Positions 43,290-53,600 of a stretch of 64,000 nt of DNA are shown here, piece by piece. Under the pieces are notes generated by a model. It searched no databases, had not been told where the DNA came from, and saw only the letters and a list, made by a program, of their open reading frames with translations. Numbering within the stretch: the stretch's first letter is position 1; each line of letters opens with the position of its first letter. Source of the DNA: Pseudovibrio sp. Ad37. Its GTDB lineage: Bacteria; Pseudomonadota; Alphaproteobacteria; Rhizobiales; Stappiaceae. The translations under genes and the position numbers were made by a program. Location: NCBI RefSeq assembly GCF_001623075.1, contig NZ_LMCF01000013.1:1-64000 (forward strand), in the 5' to 3' direction.

Positions 43290-44927
43290 CTATAATTTTC
43301 CGTCGTAAGCTCTGCGGTCAATGCGGCAAGCAAGAACAGTGAAGGTATCCCGCTCCAGCGCTGCCTTTGCTTCTTTCTTCAGGCTCTCAGCATCATCCAC
43401 CCAAACGCCATGCCCGCCATAAGCGTCAGCCAGCGCTGGGAAGTTGGTGGCTGAGAAGTCCACGCCCAGATTAGGATTCTGGTTCGCGCGCTGCTTCAGC
43501 TCAATCAGAGACAAGCTCTCGTCAACCAACACACAGACAATAAACGGCACTTGCATATCGCGCAGAACCGCCAGATCACCAAGACCCATCTCCAGACCAG
43601 CATCGCCTACAAACACAACAACCGGGTCTTCCGGTTTTGCCATCTTATGCCCGATGCCAAGCGGCAAGGCACATGCCATCGTACAAAGCGCAGAACTCTG
43701 CAGCATTGTGCGCGGGTAGTGGCTCTCCCAGATTTGGCTGACCAGAATGCGGTGCGCACCACTGTCCGCAGTTGCAACAGTGGTATCCGGCAGGGCTTCT
43801 CGAAGGTCGTGGAACACAGTGGCTGGCCCCCAACCGCTTTCTTCCGCAGTAAAGTCGGCCTTCAGCTTTTCCTTGGCTGGTGCGATACGGTCACGAAGCC
43901 AATCGCTCTCTTCAGGAACAATACCGGCCTCATCTTCTGGTGTCAGAGCCATCAGGGTCGGCTTCACATCGCCTTCCAGTGTATGGCTCACATGGTGCAT
44001 GCCATGGCTGCGCAGCACCGGTGTCAGCTCAATCACCGAAGTCTCTTCACCCCACGGATTGCGCCAGTTCACGCGCATTTCAATGGGGTCATAGCCGATC
44101 AGCACAACAAGGTCCGCATCAGCCAGCAAAGGCATCAGGTTCTTGTCAGCTTTGGGCGACAAACCTGCTCCACCAAGCGAAAGCTTATGGCCTTCAGGAA
44201 TGAGCCCCTTGCCCTTGTAGCTGGTGATCAGCGGAATCTGGTAGGCCTCACAGAACGCCTCAATCTCATTGCCTGCATCCACGTTGACGGCATCAACACC
44301 AGCAATTGCGATTGGGCGTTGAGCAGAGCCAAGAAGGTCACGCGCTTGCTCCAGCACGTCGCCAAATGGCAACTGGGCAGCACGAACACCATAGTTCGGC
44401 GTTTTTTGTGTTTCGTCGCTTTCACCTTCGGCAACGGAGATCGGCACATCAATGTGCACTGGCCCCGGTTGACCAGACATGGCAATGGAAATCGCCTTAT
44501 CCATCATGGCATTCAGCGCACCCGGAGCTGCTTTGAAGCTGGCTTTCACAATAGGACGCAGCAGTTGCTGATGATCCATCACCTGGTGAGTGTAGGTCTC
44601 AGCCTCAGCAGTATCTACGCAGCCGGTCAGGAAGATCAGCGGAACGCGATCCTGAAAGGCATTGGCAATCACGTTGACGGCGTTGGTCACACCGGGCCCA
44701 AGCGTCGCCAGCAAAACAACAGGAGCATCCGTGCCTTGGCGCGCAAGGCCATGCCATGCGCCTTCAGCCATAAAGCCACCAGCGTTCTCGTGCTTCACCA
44801 GATTGAATTTAAAACCAGCAAGGTTCAGGGCATCCATAAGGGCCAGCACTTCGCCACCCGGAATCCCGAAGGCATACTGACTGCCAGCCTGATGCAGTTT
44901 TTGAGCAATAAGATCAGCGCCGCGCAT
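43290..44927 (-). CDS. Thiamine-diphosphate-dependent enzyme (acetolactate-synthase-like)
   Basis: A 545-residue TPP enzyme with all three domains: pyrimidine-binding with Glu47 (KHENAGGFMAEG), central, and pyrophosphate-binding with VVFVGDAGLEMGLGDLAVL. The cofactor motif GDG...NN is altered to GDA...VDE, so it differs from true acetolactate synthase. It begins two bases behind a CoA-transferase gene in the same unit. A TPP enzyme with a class III CoA-transferase suggests decarboxylation or carboligation of an acyl-CoA or 2-oxo acid, as in oxalyl-CoA systems, but the active-site loop does not match oxalyl-CoA decarboxylase closely. Confidence 0.8.
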   Translation of the reverse strand: MRGADLIAQKLHQAGSQYAFGIPGGEVLALMDALNLAGFKFNLVKHENAGGFMAEGAWHGLARQGTDAPVVLLATLGPGVTNAVNVIANAFQDRVPLIFLTGCVDTAEAETYTHQVMDHQQLLRPIVKASFKAAPGALNAMMDKAISIAMSGQPGPVHIDVPISVAEGESDETQKTPNYGVRAAQLPFGDVLEQARDLLGSAQRPIAIAGVDAVNVDAGNEIEAFCEAYQIPLITSYKGKGLIPEGHKLSLGGAGLSPKADKNLMPLLADADLVVLIGYDPIEMRVNWRNPWGEETSVIELTPVLRSHGMHHVSHTLEGDVKPTLMALTPEDEAGIVPEESDWLRDRIAPAKEKLKADFTAEESGWGPATVFHDLREALPDTTVATADSGAHRILVSQIWESHYPRTMLQSSALCTMACALPLGIGHKMAKPEDPVVVFVGDAGLEMGLGDLAVLRDMQVPFIVCVLVDESLSLIELKQRANQNPNLGVDFSATNFPALADAYGGHGVWVDDAESLKKEAKAALERDTFTVLACRIDRRAYDGKL

Positions 44928-44929
44928 AT

Positions 44930-46213
44930 TTATGAATCTCCCAGTGACACGACACCGCGAGCAGCGAGATCGTCAATTTCTTCTTTGGTTTTTTGCAGGT
45001 ACTTGGTCAGCACTTCAATGCTGTCTTCGCCAAGGGTCGGCGGAGCTTTCCTGTATGTAACTGGCGTCTTGCTGTAGTTGATCGGGTTGCCAATCAGGCT
45101 CACTTGACCATCATCAGACTGCTTGTGTGGCAGAGAAATCTTCATACCACGATGTAGAATCTGCGGATCGCTGAACACGCCAGCCAGATCATTCACCGGA
45201 CCACAGGGAACACCAACAGCCTCAAGCTCATCCGTCCAATGCTGCGCACCCTGTTTGATTGTGAACTGACGCAGCAATGGCACCAGTTCAGCACGATTGC
45301 GCACGCGGTCAGCGTTGGTTGCAAAGCGAGGATCAGTGCTCAATTCAGGACACCCCAGAATCTCACAGAAACGCTGGTACTGCGCATCGTTGCCAACAGC
45401 CACCATGAAGTCCTTGTCAGAGGCCGGGAAGGTCTCATAAGGCACGATGGTTGGGTGCGCATTGCCAAGCCGTTTTGGGATGTTACCGTCGGTTAGATAG
45501 GAAAGGCCTTGGTTGATCAGCCATGCCACCTGACAGTCCAGTAAGGAGATGTCGATGTGCTGACCTTCACCGCTTTTCTCGCGGTGGTGCAGAGCTGCCA
45601 AAATGGCGTTGCAGGCATACATCCCGCACATCACATCAGCAATGCCGACACCGATCTTGGTTGGGCTGCCGCCTTCCTCCTCAGGATGCCCCGTGATGCT
45701 CATGATCCCGCCCATGGCCTGAATCAGCGCATCATAGCCAGCCCGATGTGAGTAAGGGCCAGTTTGGCCAAAACCGGTAATGGAGCAGTAGATCAGCCGA
45801 TCATTCTTCGCACGCAGGTCGTCATAACCGAGGCCCTTGCGGGCAAGGTCACCAACCTTGAAATTCTCGATAACGATGTCAGCGGTAGCCGCCAGTTCTT
45901 TGAGCATCTCCACGCCTTCTTCAGAACGCATGTCGATGCCGAGAGAATGTTTGTTGCGGTTGGAACTGAGATAATACGCGCTTTCGCCAGTATCCGCGCC
46001 GCCTTTGCCTTTCAGGAAGGGAGGCCCCCATTTGCGGGTGTCATCCCCGCGTGTTGGGTGTTCAATCTTGATGATTTCAGCGCCCATATCACCCAGCAGC
46101 TGGGTGCAGGTTGGGCCTGCCAGAATGCGCGAAAGGTCAAGCACCACAAGGCCATCCAAAGGTCCTTTAGTGGTAGAGGACTGGTGCTGTTCACCGTCTA
46201 CTAGAGAATTCAA
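44930..46213 (-). CDS. Class III CoA-transferase (CaiB/Frc family)
   Basis: A 427-residue CoA-transferase: LVVLDLSRILAGPTCTQLLGDMGAEIIKIE, then GFGQTGPYSHRAGYDALIQAMGGIMSITG with the catalytic Asp161, and RNKHSLGIDM. It moves CoA between carboxylic acids. The start is TTG 46213, which lacks a strong ribosome-binding sequence; no ATG lies before the conserved core. It is the first gene of a two-gene unit with the TPP enzyme; the donor and acceptor acids are not visible from sequence. Confidence 0.88.
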   Translation of the reverse strand: MNSLVDGEQHQSSTTKGPLDGLVVLDLSRILAGPTCTQLLGDMGAEIIKIEHPTRGDDTRKWGPPFLKGKGGADTGESAYYLSSNRNKHSLGIDMRSEEGVEMLKELAATADIVIENFKVGDLARKGLGYDDLRAKNDRLIYCSITGFGQTGPYSHRAGYDALIQAMGGIMSITGHPEEEGGSPTKIGVGIADVMCGMYACNAILAALHHREKSGEGQHIDISLLDCQVAWLINQGLSYLTDGNIPKRLGNAHPTIVPYETFPASDKDFMVAVGNDAQYQRFCEILGCPELSTDPRFATNADRVRNRAELVPLLRQFTIKQGAQHWTDELEAVGVPCGPVNDLAGVFSDPQILHRGMKISLPHKQSDDGQVSLIGNPINYSKTPVTYRKAPPTLGEDSIEVLTKYLQKTKEEIDDLAARGVVSLGDS

Positions 46214-46410
46214 ACCGTCTAATCCATTGGTTTTGAGGCAAGATTGACCGCAAATGGAGGGTGACTGACCATGTCATGTACAGCAATCCAGCAGATTTTG
46301 GAGAGACGTTAGAGCACTCAGAAAAGGCCCACCACAACAATCTGAAAAATCACACAGTATCGTGATGACCCGTGAAATTTGAAGTTTCTACCGTGATAAA
46401 CCTGTGGGTT

Positions 46411-47247
46411 TTACCAGTGCTTTGTGTTGGCAAGATCAAGCCATGCACGCCGGATCCAGTTGGCCTTCATGGAGTGGCCTCCATCATGCAGGCAAAGCTC
46501 CAGCTTCTCGCCTTTGGCAGACCACACATCACACTGCAACTCACCAGCGCTGATGGATGTCGGCTTAGTGTCATAAAGACCAGCTTGCCGCTTCCAGACA
46601 TCCAGACTGTCAAACACATCGGCCTGATGCCAGTTCGCGCCAATAGCGCGGCCCACCATCGGAACGGTTTTATCTTCAACGCCGTGGGTGTGATAAAAGT
46701 AGGTCAGCGGAGAAGGACAGGTTGCTGGGATCGGATCCCAAAAGGCACCGGCAATCGGTGCGAAACCGGCATAGTTCTCGCCCTTGTAACAGGCCAGATT
46801 CCAAACCATGGACCCCCCCATTGAAAAGCCTGAGAGTAGAATTTTTTTGCGGTCGATTGGGAAACGATCGGAGACATCACTCAGCATCTCATCAAAAAAT
46901 TTAAACTCGTCACGATCCTGACTTGGAGAGCCGGGAAAGGACCAGGAACCGCCGATGCCCTGCGGGACAATAAGGGCAACTCCAAGCTCGTTTGCAAGAC
47001 TGCGAAGAGCTTTATTCTGGATGGCGCGATCAGCTTCGCCCTTCCACCCGTGTAGGTAGATTATGGCACCAATCTGTTCATTATTAGCAGGAGAATCCGG
47101 AAGTGCAATATAGTATTCACCGCTCTCAACTTCACAGGGAGCAGTCACACCACAGGTCGCTTCATCTGCCATTGTTGCATGGGGAACCAACCCTGAAATA
47201 ACCACGATAGCAAACGTAATCGCACTTGTAAGAAGGCTCATGCCCAT
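46411..47247 (-). CDS. Secreted alpha/beta hydrolase (PHB depolymerase/feruloyl esterase-like)
   Basis: A 278-residue esterase with a signal peptide (about 1-27, cut near ATMADE). The nucleophile Ser142 lies in GFSMGGSMVWN, the oxyanion segment is IIYLHGWKG, an acid residue is likely in HTHGVEDKTVP, and the late His is in HDGGHSM. The pattern matches LpqC-type polyhydroxybutyrate depolymerases and ferulic acid esterases. Four cysteines suggest disulfides in the periplasm or outside. It stands alone. Confidence 0.85.
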   Translation of the reverse strand: MGMSLLTSAITFAIVVISGLVPHATMADEATCGVTAPCEVESGEYYIALPDSPANNEQIGAIIYLHGWKGEADRAIQNKALRSLANELGVALIVPQGIGGSWSFPGSPSQDRDEFKFFDEMLSDVSDRFPIDRKKILLSGFSMGGSMVWNLACYKGENYAGFAPIAGAFWDPIPATCPSPLTYFYHTHGVEDKTVPMVGRAIGANWHQADVFDSLDVWKRQAGLYDTKPTSISAGELQCDVWSAKGEKLELCLHDGGHSMKANWIRRAWLDLANTKHW

Positions 47248-47401
47248 TCCACTTCTTGCTGCTCTCTCGGATTAAACCTATTGAAATTCATGGATAAATC
47301 CAGGAATTACCGAGACTAATTTTGTTTATGCTAACATACCCATCAAGGGCGGTCTAACTCTCAAAATTGATGCCGTCATTTACAGCTTACCGCGAGAGGG
47401 C

Positions 47402-48187
47402 CTACTGCCATTCCCCTTCCGTGGGAATGTGCAAAGTATTGCCGCAATGCTTGCAGTGAACGGCGTCATTATCGTGACGATTAAGGCCACAATCAGGACA
47501 GGCATATTTTACTTTAGACGGACGGAAAATGGTCTGGATCAGCCGCAAAAACAGCGCCACGCCAAACACCATGATGACGATTGTAATCCCGCGACCCATC
47601 GTATCCGTCATGGTGATGTCGCCATAACCAGTCGTCGTCAGCGTTGTGACGGTAAAGTACAGCGCATCCATGTAGGAGTTGATGTCCGGGTTCAGGTGCG
47701 CCTCAATCACATAAACAATCGCACTCACCATAAACACGAAGACCAGCAGGTTCATCGCTGAGTTGATGATCTCTTCATGCTCTTTGAACCACGAGAACGT
47801 CTCTCGTAAATCCTTCACCACATGGTAGGAGCGCAGCAACCGCAACATGCGGATCACGCGCAAGAAGCCAAGGTTCTCGATAAGAGCTTCAGCAAACAAA
47901 GACAGGATCACAATAAGATCTGCAATGGCCGTGCTATCGAACGCAGCTTTGAAGGGCCGAAGCGTAATCGTGAGACGGAACCCGTAATCAATCAGCAGAA
48001 TGAACCCGATGGCCCAGTCCAGCCGCGGATAGCCTTCCAGCTGGGGAAGCGTTGCAGAAAGCACGAAGTAGAGGATCGTGACCACATCAAACATCAGCAA
48101 GCCGATACGCCAAGAACGTCCAGCAGTGGTCTGCCCGAAATACAGACGTCGCAAAGCGCCCCTGAAATCGGTTATTGCTTCCTGCAT
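47402..48187 (-). CDS. Voltage-gated-type potassium channel with C-terminal zinc ribbon
   Basis: A 261-residue ion channel with six membrane helices. An S4-like positively charged helix lies at 106-124 (LRVIRMLRLLRSYHVV), and the selectivity filter TTGYGD at 185-190. After the last helix a CPDC...CKHC pair (near 228-250) forms a zinc-ribbon-like tail in place of the usual RCK domain. It probably gates potassium flow across the inner membrane; the ribbon may serve as a regulatory or assembly module. The start has GAGGGA 11 bases upstream. Confidence 0.88.
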   Translation of the reverse strand: MQEAITDFRGALRRLYFGQTTAGRSWRIGLLMFDVVTILYFVLSATLPQLEGYPRLDWAIGFILLIDYGFRLTITLRPFKAAFDSTAIADLIVILSLFAEALIENLGFLRVIRMLRLLRSYHVVKDLRETFSWFKEHEEIINSAMNLLVFVFMVSAIVYVIEAHLNPDINSYMDALYFTVTTLTTTGYGDITMTDTMGRGITIVIMVFGVALFLRLIQTIFRPSKVKYACPDCGLNRHDNDAVHCKHCGNTLHIPTEGEWQ

Positions 48188-48394
48188 TAAATTAGATCCC
48201 TCAATACCGATAGCGCGCCCAGATAAAATCTACTAGCAAATGTGGGCACTTCTGCAAAGTCACTCAAGCTCGTCACGCATAAACTTTCGTGTGAGCGGCG
48301 CTATCTTGACCCCGCAAAAAAACTTACGCTTTCCCTCAGTGAGTTTATCGAAAAATTCTGCAACTGATTAAAGGGTTTCTGCTCTACTTCTGGC

Positions 48395-49315
48395 ATGAAG
48401 AAAGCCAAGGCCATTCCGGTGCCACCACCTCCCGGGTATTTGGAGGAATGGCGGGCAACCAACAACACCTGTCTGGTAACGGGCGCGACGGATGGCATCG
48501 GCAGAGCGCTTGCGATCCGTCTGGCTGATGCTGGCCAAACCCTCGTCATTGTGGGGCGTTCTAAGGAGAAAGTGAGCGCCGTCCTCAAGGATGTTGGCGA
48601 CGCCGGCCCCCATCGCTCCCACCGTGGCTTTGTCGCAGACCTCTCCCTCATCTCAGAGGTGGATCGTCTCGCCGACGAGATCTCGCAAAAGCTGCCGGAC
48701 CTCAGCCGTATCGTCCTCTGCGCTGCCGAAACGCCGGGGTTTCGCGGTATCACAGGAGAGGGGATTGAGGCCGGGTTTGCGGTCATCTACCTCAGCAGGT
48801 TTCAGCTGCTGAACAAACTCACACCTCTCCTCAAGCAGCAACATGCGCCAAGGATTGTCTCTTTCGCCAGTCCGGCCACGAAGTTCGAACGACCAGACAC
48901 GAGTGCGCTCAATGATCCTGATTGCACACTCGACAGCTGGGATCGCAGAACAGCACACACCAACTGTAATCTGCTCTTCTTGATGGAACTGGCTGAACAG
49001 TTGAAGAACACAGACATCTGCATCAACGCGTTAGGTCCCGGCCTTGTGCTGACCAAACAAATGCAGGGGTACAGCGCCATGAGACGGTTCTGTCTTGGCA
49101 TGAAAAGCTCGCTGGTTGGCAAGTCCGCCCCCTATGCGGCCTTACCAGCTATGCACATGCTGCTCTCTCCGGATTTTGCAGGCAAGACCGGAGGGTTCTA
49201 TGAATGCGGAACAAAAATCCCGCCGGACAAGCAAATCCTGAGCAAAGAAATCCGCCAGCAATTCTGGACAGAAACCTCTCAGCTTGTGCACCTGGCACAG
49301 GCAAACAAGGGGTAA
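48395..49315 (+). CDS. SDR-fold protein lacking the catalytic Tyr-Lys pair
   Basis: A 306-residue short-chain dehydrogenase-like protein. The cofactor loop TGATDGIG (29-36), VGRS, and the RIVSFASPA serine strand are present, so the Rossmann fold and perhaps NAD(P) binding remain. In the usual retinol-dehydrogenase-like alignment (YSQSKLANLLF) the YxxxK residues fall at Arg185 and Thr189 (RTAHTNCNLLF), and NNAG is replaced by LCAAE. Activity as a dehydrogenase is therefore doubtful. The first 20 residues (VPPPPGYLEEWR) are Pro-rich. Confidence 0.8.
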   Translation: MKKAKAIPVPPPPGYLEEWRATNNTCLVTGATDGIGRALAIRLADAGQTLVIVGRSKEKVSAVLKDVGDAGPHRSHRGFVADLSLISEVDRLADEISQKLPDLSRIVLCAAETPGFRGITGEGIEAGFAVIYLSRFQLLNKLTPLLKQQHAPRIVSFASPATKFERPDTSALNDPDCTLDSWDRRTAHTNCNLLFLMELAEQLKNTDICINALGPGLVLTKQMQGYSAMRRFCLGMKSSLVGKSAPYAALPAMHMLLSPDFAGKTGGFYECGTKIPPDKQILSKEIRQQFWTETSQLVHLAQANKG

Positions 49316-49534
49316 AAATTTCCAGAAACCGCTTTTTGTGACACCAGTCACGGGCTTTCCCTCGCGAAAGTGGGAGGACAAATGCACTTCTCAGTCTGAC
49401 TTGATTTGCACGTTGCCAGGGGACCTTGGCAGCGAAGGATCGAGCTGTGCCCAAAGCTATCAAGGATTGAGTTACTTCCCTAGGGTAATGTTAGGCAAGT
49501 GCTGCCAGCAATTCTCAATGTGTAAGAGTAAAAA

Positions 49535-50689
49535 ATGAACAACAAAATGGAATTCCCTGCCGGCCGGAATGGAAATCTGCTTTCATCAACGCGCAAAGCC
49601 GCCCTCGCATTTCTGGGAGCGTCTCTTGGCACATTTATTATGTCCTCGGCAGTCTTCGCTCAGGAAACTCCCCCCCCTCCAGGTGTTATTGTTGAGCCTG
49701 CACGCGAAGAAGTTATTGAAGAAGAACGTGTTTTCTCTGGTCGTACCGAGGCAATCAGTCAGGTCGCGCTCATTGCCCGTGTCGGTGGCTTTCTTGAGCC
49801 ACTGGAATTCAAAGAAGGCCAGACAGTTCAACAAGGCGACCTGCTCTTTGTGATCCAGCAGGAGCCCTATGAGTTCTCAGTAGAGCAATCACAAGCCAAT
49901 CTGGAAAGTGCTCAGGCAAAGGTCGATTTGGCAAAAGTTGACTTTGACCGCAAGGAGCAGCTCGTCAACCGGGATACAATTTCAGTTTCCGAACTCGACA
50001 CAGCCCGCGCGAACCTGAAAGAGGCCAATGCCGCACTGGCTCTGCGTCAGGCAGACCTGAAGCTCTCCGAGTTGGATCTGAGCTATACCGAAATCCGCGC
50101 TCCACTGGATGGTCAGATCGGAACTGCTGCCTTTAAAGAAGGTGCCTACGTCAATGCCAACAGCGGAACTCTGGCAACCATCACGTCATTGAACCCCATT
50201 CGCGTGGCGTTCCCGGTTCCACAAGCACTGATCTTGCAATCTCAGCGCGCCAACAACTTCGTCACCAATAACATACTCATCCGAATCCGCCTGTCAGATG
50301 GCAAGTTCTACCAGCACAACGGAAAGCTGGACTTCCTTGAAGCAGAAGCCAACCCGGGCACAGACACCGTCACCGCTTATGCAATCTTTGAAAATCCTGA
50401 TCACTTGCTGTTTGACCACCAGCTGGTTGATGTCGTTGCCAACGCCAAAGATGCCACCCCAGTTCTGGTTGTCTCTCAATCCGCACTGCTGCTGGATCAG
50501 GAAGGCCCGTATGTGCTGAAGGTGAATGACGAAGACGTGGTTGAGCAACAGCGCATCGCCGTTGTCGACCAGATCAACGGCCTTGTTATTGTTGGAAGTG
50601 GCCTTGAAAAAGGTGATCTGGTGATCACATCCGGCATCCAGAAAGTTCGTCCCGGAATTAAAGTCAACGCACAGCTGGCAGGTCAATAA
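49535..50689 (+). CDS. RND efflux periplasmic adaptor (membrane fusion protein)
   Basis: A 384-residue AcrA/MexE-type adaptor that links the inner-membrane pump to an outer-membrane channel. A signal peptide (about 20-42, SAVFAQE) is followed by the lipoyl half-motifs (GRTEAISQVALIARVGGFLEPLEFKEGQTVQQGDLLFVI), a long coiled hairpin (about 105-175) and the beta-barrel domain. No lipobox Cys is present. It forms an operon with the pump three bases downstream; no outer-membrane TolC-type gene and no local regulator follow. Confidence 0.93.
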   Translation: MNNKMEFPAGRNGNLLSSTRKAALAFLGASLGTFIMSSAVFAQETPPPPGVIVEPAREEVIEEERVFSGRTEAISQVALIARVGGFLEPLEFKEGQTVQQGDLLFVIQQEPYEFSVEQSQANLESAQAKVDLAKVDFDRKEQLVNRDTISVSELDTARANLKEANAALALRQADLKLSELDLSYTEIRAPLDGQIGTAAFKEGAYVNANSGTLATITSLNPIRVAFPVPQALILQSQRANNFVTNNILIRIRLSDGKFYQHNGKLDFLEAEANPGTDTVTAYAIFENPDHLLFDHQLVDVVANAKDATPVLVVSQSALLLDQEGPYVLKVNDEDVVEQQRIAVVDQINGLVIVGSGLEKGDLVITSGIQKVRPGIKVNAQLAGQ

Positions 50690-50692
50690 ACC

Positions 50693-53600
50693 ATGATCTA
50701 TGACATGTTTATTCGCCGGCCTCGGCTGGCGATGGTGATTTCGATTCTCATAGTCGTGGTCGGTGCGATCTCGATTTACTCAATTCCGGTATCACAATAC
50801 CCGACCATTGCTCCCCCAACCGTGCAGGTCAACGCCACTTACATCGGTGCGGATGCGCTGACGGTGGAAGAGAGTGTTGGCCAGCTTGTTGAAGGGGCAG
50901 TCAACGGCGTAGACGGCATGCGCTATATGAAGTCGTCGTCTTCCAGTGATGGCACCTACTCGCTTACAGTCTACTTCGATCTGACAACAGACCCCGATAT
51001 CAATGCGGTGAACGTTCAGAACCGAATAAGCACCATTGAAAGCAAGCTTCCGCAGGAAGTCCGGGATCAGGGTGTCAACGTCACCAAAAAGGCCGGTGAC
51101 CTCCTGCAAGCGATTTCCTTCTATTCGCCAGATGAGACACATGATGGCCTCTTCATTTCCAACTACGTCACCATCAACATCGTAGACGAACTGAAGCGTA
51201 TTCCAGGTGTGGGTGACGCCAGCGTGTTTGGCGCGCAGGATTACTCCATGCGCATCTGGCTGGATCCGGTCAAACTCAGAGCCCTCAACCTGACAGCAGA
51301 AGACGTAATCTCTGCGGTCCAATCACAAAACAAACAAGCTGCTGTCGGTCGTATCGGTGCAGCTCCTCTGGCCGCTGATCAGCAGCTCCAGCTCACCGTC
51401 ACGGCGAAAGGCCGTTTGAACACGGTTGAAGAGTTCCAGAACATCGTTCTGCGTGCAAATCCTGATGGGTCTGTTGTTCACCTGAGAAATGTCGCCCGCG
51501 TAGAACTCAGCAGCGCCTCCTATGACATATTAGCAGAATACAACCAGCAACCAACAGCGATGGTGGGGATTTACCTGTCCCCGGGCGCAAACGCTGTGGC
51601 TGTGTCAGAAGCGGTCAACGAGCGTATCGCGTATCTGGCGGAGCGCTTCCCGGAAGACCTCACATACATCTCCATCTTCGATACCTCACTCTTCGTGAAT
51701 GAGATGATTTCGAAGGTGATCCACACACTGCTGGAAGCTTTCGTGCTTGTGACCATTGTGGTCTACGTCTTCCTTGGCAAATTCCGCGCAACCCTCATTC
51801 CGCTGATTGCTGTTCCGGTATCCATCATTGGCGCTGTCGCGGTGGCCTTCATGATGGGGTACACGGCCAACACCATCTCACTGCTGGCCTTGGTGCTTGC
51901 CATCGGCATTGTAGTGGATGATGCGATCATCGTGGTTGAGAACGTTGAACGCATTATGCATGAGCACCCCGATCTCACACCTGCTCAGGCAACGTCAAAA
52001 GCAGTTGGAGAAATCGCTGCCCCTGTGCTGGCAACCACGCTGGTGCTGCTCTCTGTGTTCGTACCTGTGGCCTTCCTGCCAGGCTCATCCGGTGTGCTCT
52101 TTAGAGAGTTCGCGGTCTCCATTTCCGCGGCAATGGTGATCTCCACAATCAACGCGTTGTCACTGTCTCCTGCTCTTTGCGCTATCTTGATGAAATCAGA
52201 AGACCTGACAGGCGTCATGGCCAAGGTTTCCAAAAAGATTGATGACGTCGGCCATGGTTATGCTGGTCTAATTAAGCGCATCGCAAAAATGTCGCTGCTT
52301 TCGCTGCCTGTAGTGGTGGGTTTCGCGCTCTTTGGTTTCCTGGTTGTTTCCAACACCCCAGATGGCTTTGTCCCGGATGAAGACAAAGGCTACGCCATGG
52401 TGCTGGTCAATTTGCCTCCGGGTGCGTCTCGCAACCGAACTGAAGCGGTCATGCGCAAAGCCGACGATATCATCCGCAAAGACCCGGCAGTCAACTCCAA
52501 CACAATGATCATCGGGCTCGACCTGTTGGCAGGTGGCGGCTCATCACCAAACGCAGGCGTTTTCTTCGTCAAACTCAAGGATTATGAGGAACGTCCATCA
52601 CGTGAACTGTCTTCTTTCGCCTTCGTTTATAGAACATACGGAGCTTTGGCAGGCATTCCGGAAGCAACCTTCTTCCCGGTCAACCCAGCTGCAATCGATG
52701 GTCTCGGCACGGTAGGTGGCTTTGAGTTCATCATGGAGGCACTGGAAGGTCAGGATCCAACGGTTCTTGCGCAAATTTCCCGCTCCTTGATTGTAGCAGC
52801 CAATGAAGCGCCTGATATCGCTTCCTTCTTCACCACCTTCAATGCAAACACCCCACAATTGAATGTGAAGCTGGATCGTGAGCGTGCTCAGGTGCTTGGC
52901 CTGAATGTGGCAAGTGTTTACAACGCATTGCAAGCCACGCTGGGCGGTTATTACATCAACGACTTCAACCTCTACGGTCGCACATGGACCGTTCGCCTGC
53001 AGGCAGAGCAGAAGTATCGCTCTGGTGTTGAAGACATCGGCTCCATCTTTGTCCGTTCAGACACAGGTGAGATGGTTGAACTGTCCTCCGTCGTGCAGAC
53101 TGAGCTGTCGCGTGGGGCAAACACCATCACGCGCTACAACAACTACCGCGCAGTCGCGTTCAACGGCAATGCAGCCCCGGGTGCAGGCTTGGGTGAAGCT
53201 TTGACGGCGATGGATGGGGTAGCGGCCAAAGCACTGCCAAAAGGCTACGCCTATGAATGGACGGGGCTGGCACTGGAACAGAAAGAAGCTGCGGGGCAAA
53301 CTGCACTGGTACTGGGGCTAGCCTTCCTGTTTGCCTATCTGTTCCTTGTGGCGCTTTATGAAAGTTGGAACACACCCATTCCCGTTCTGCTTTCGGTCGC
53401 TCCTGCCTTGGCAGGTGCCTTGTTGAGCCTCTGGATCTTCGGTCTGGCGTTCGATCTGTATGCGCAGATTGGTATGGTCATTCTGATTGCGCTGGCGGGT
53501 AAAAATGCGATCCTGATGAACGAGTTTTCACTCGAAAAACGCATTGATGGCATGGGGATCTACGAGTCCGCAATTGAAGGTGCTCGTTTGCGCTTCCGCC

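Noticed and set aside
43551-45077. Long 508-codon plus-strand frame opposite the TPP enzyme
   Set aside because: It is the antisense shadow of the well-supported TPP enzyme and CoA-transferase genes and its protein has no family features.
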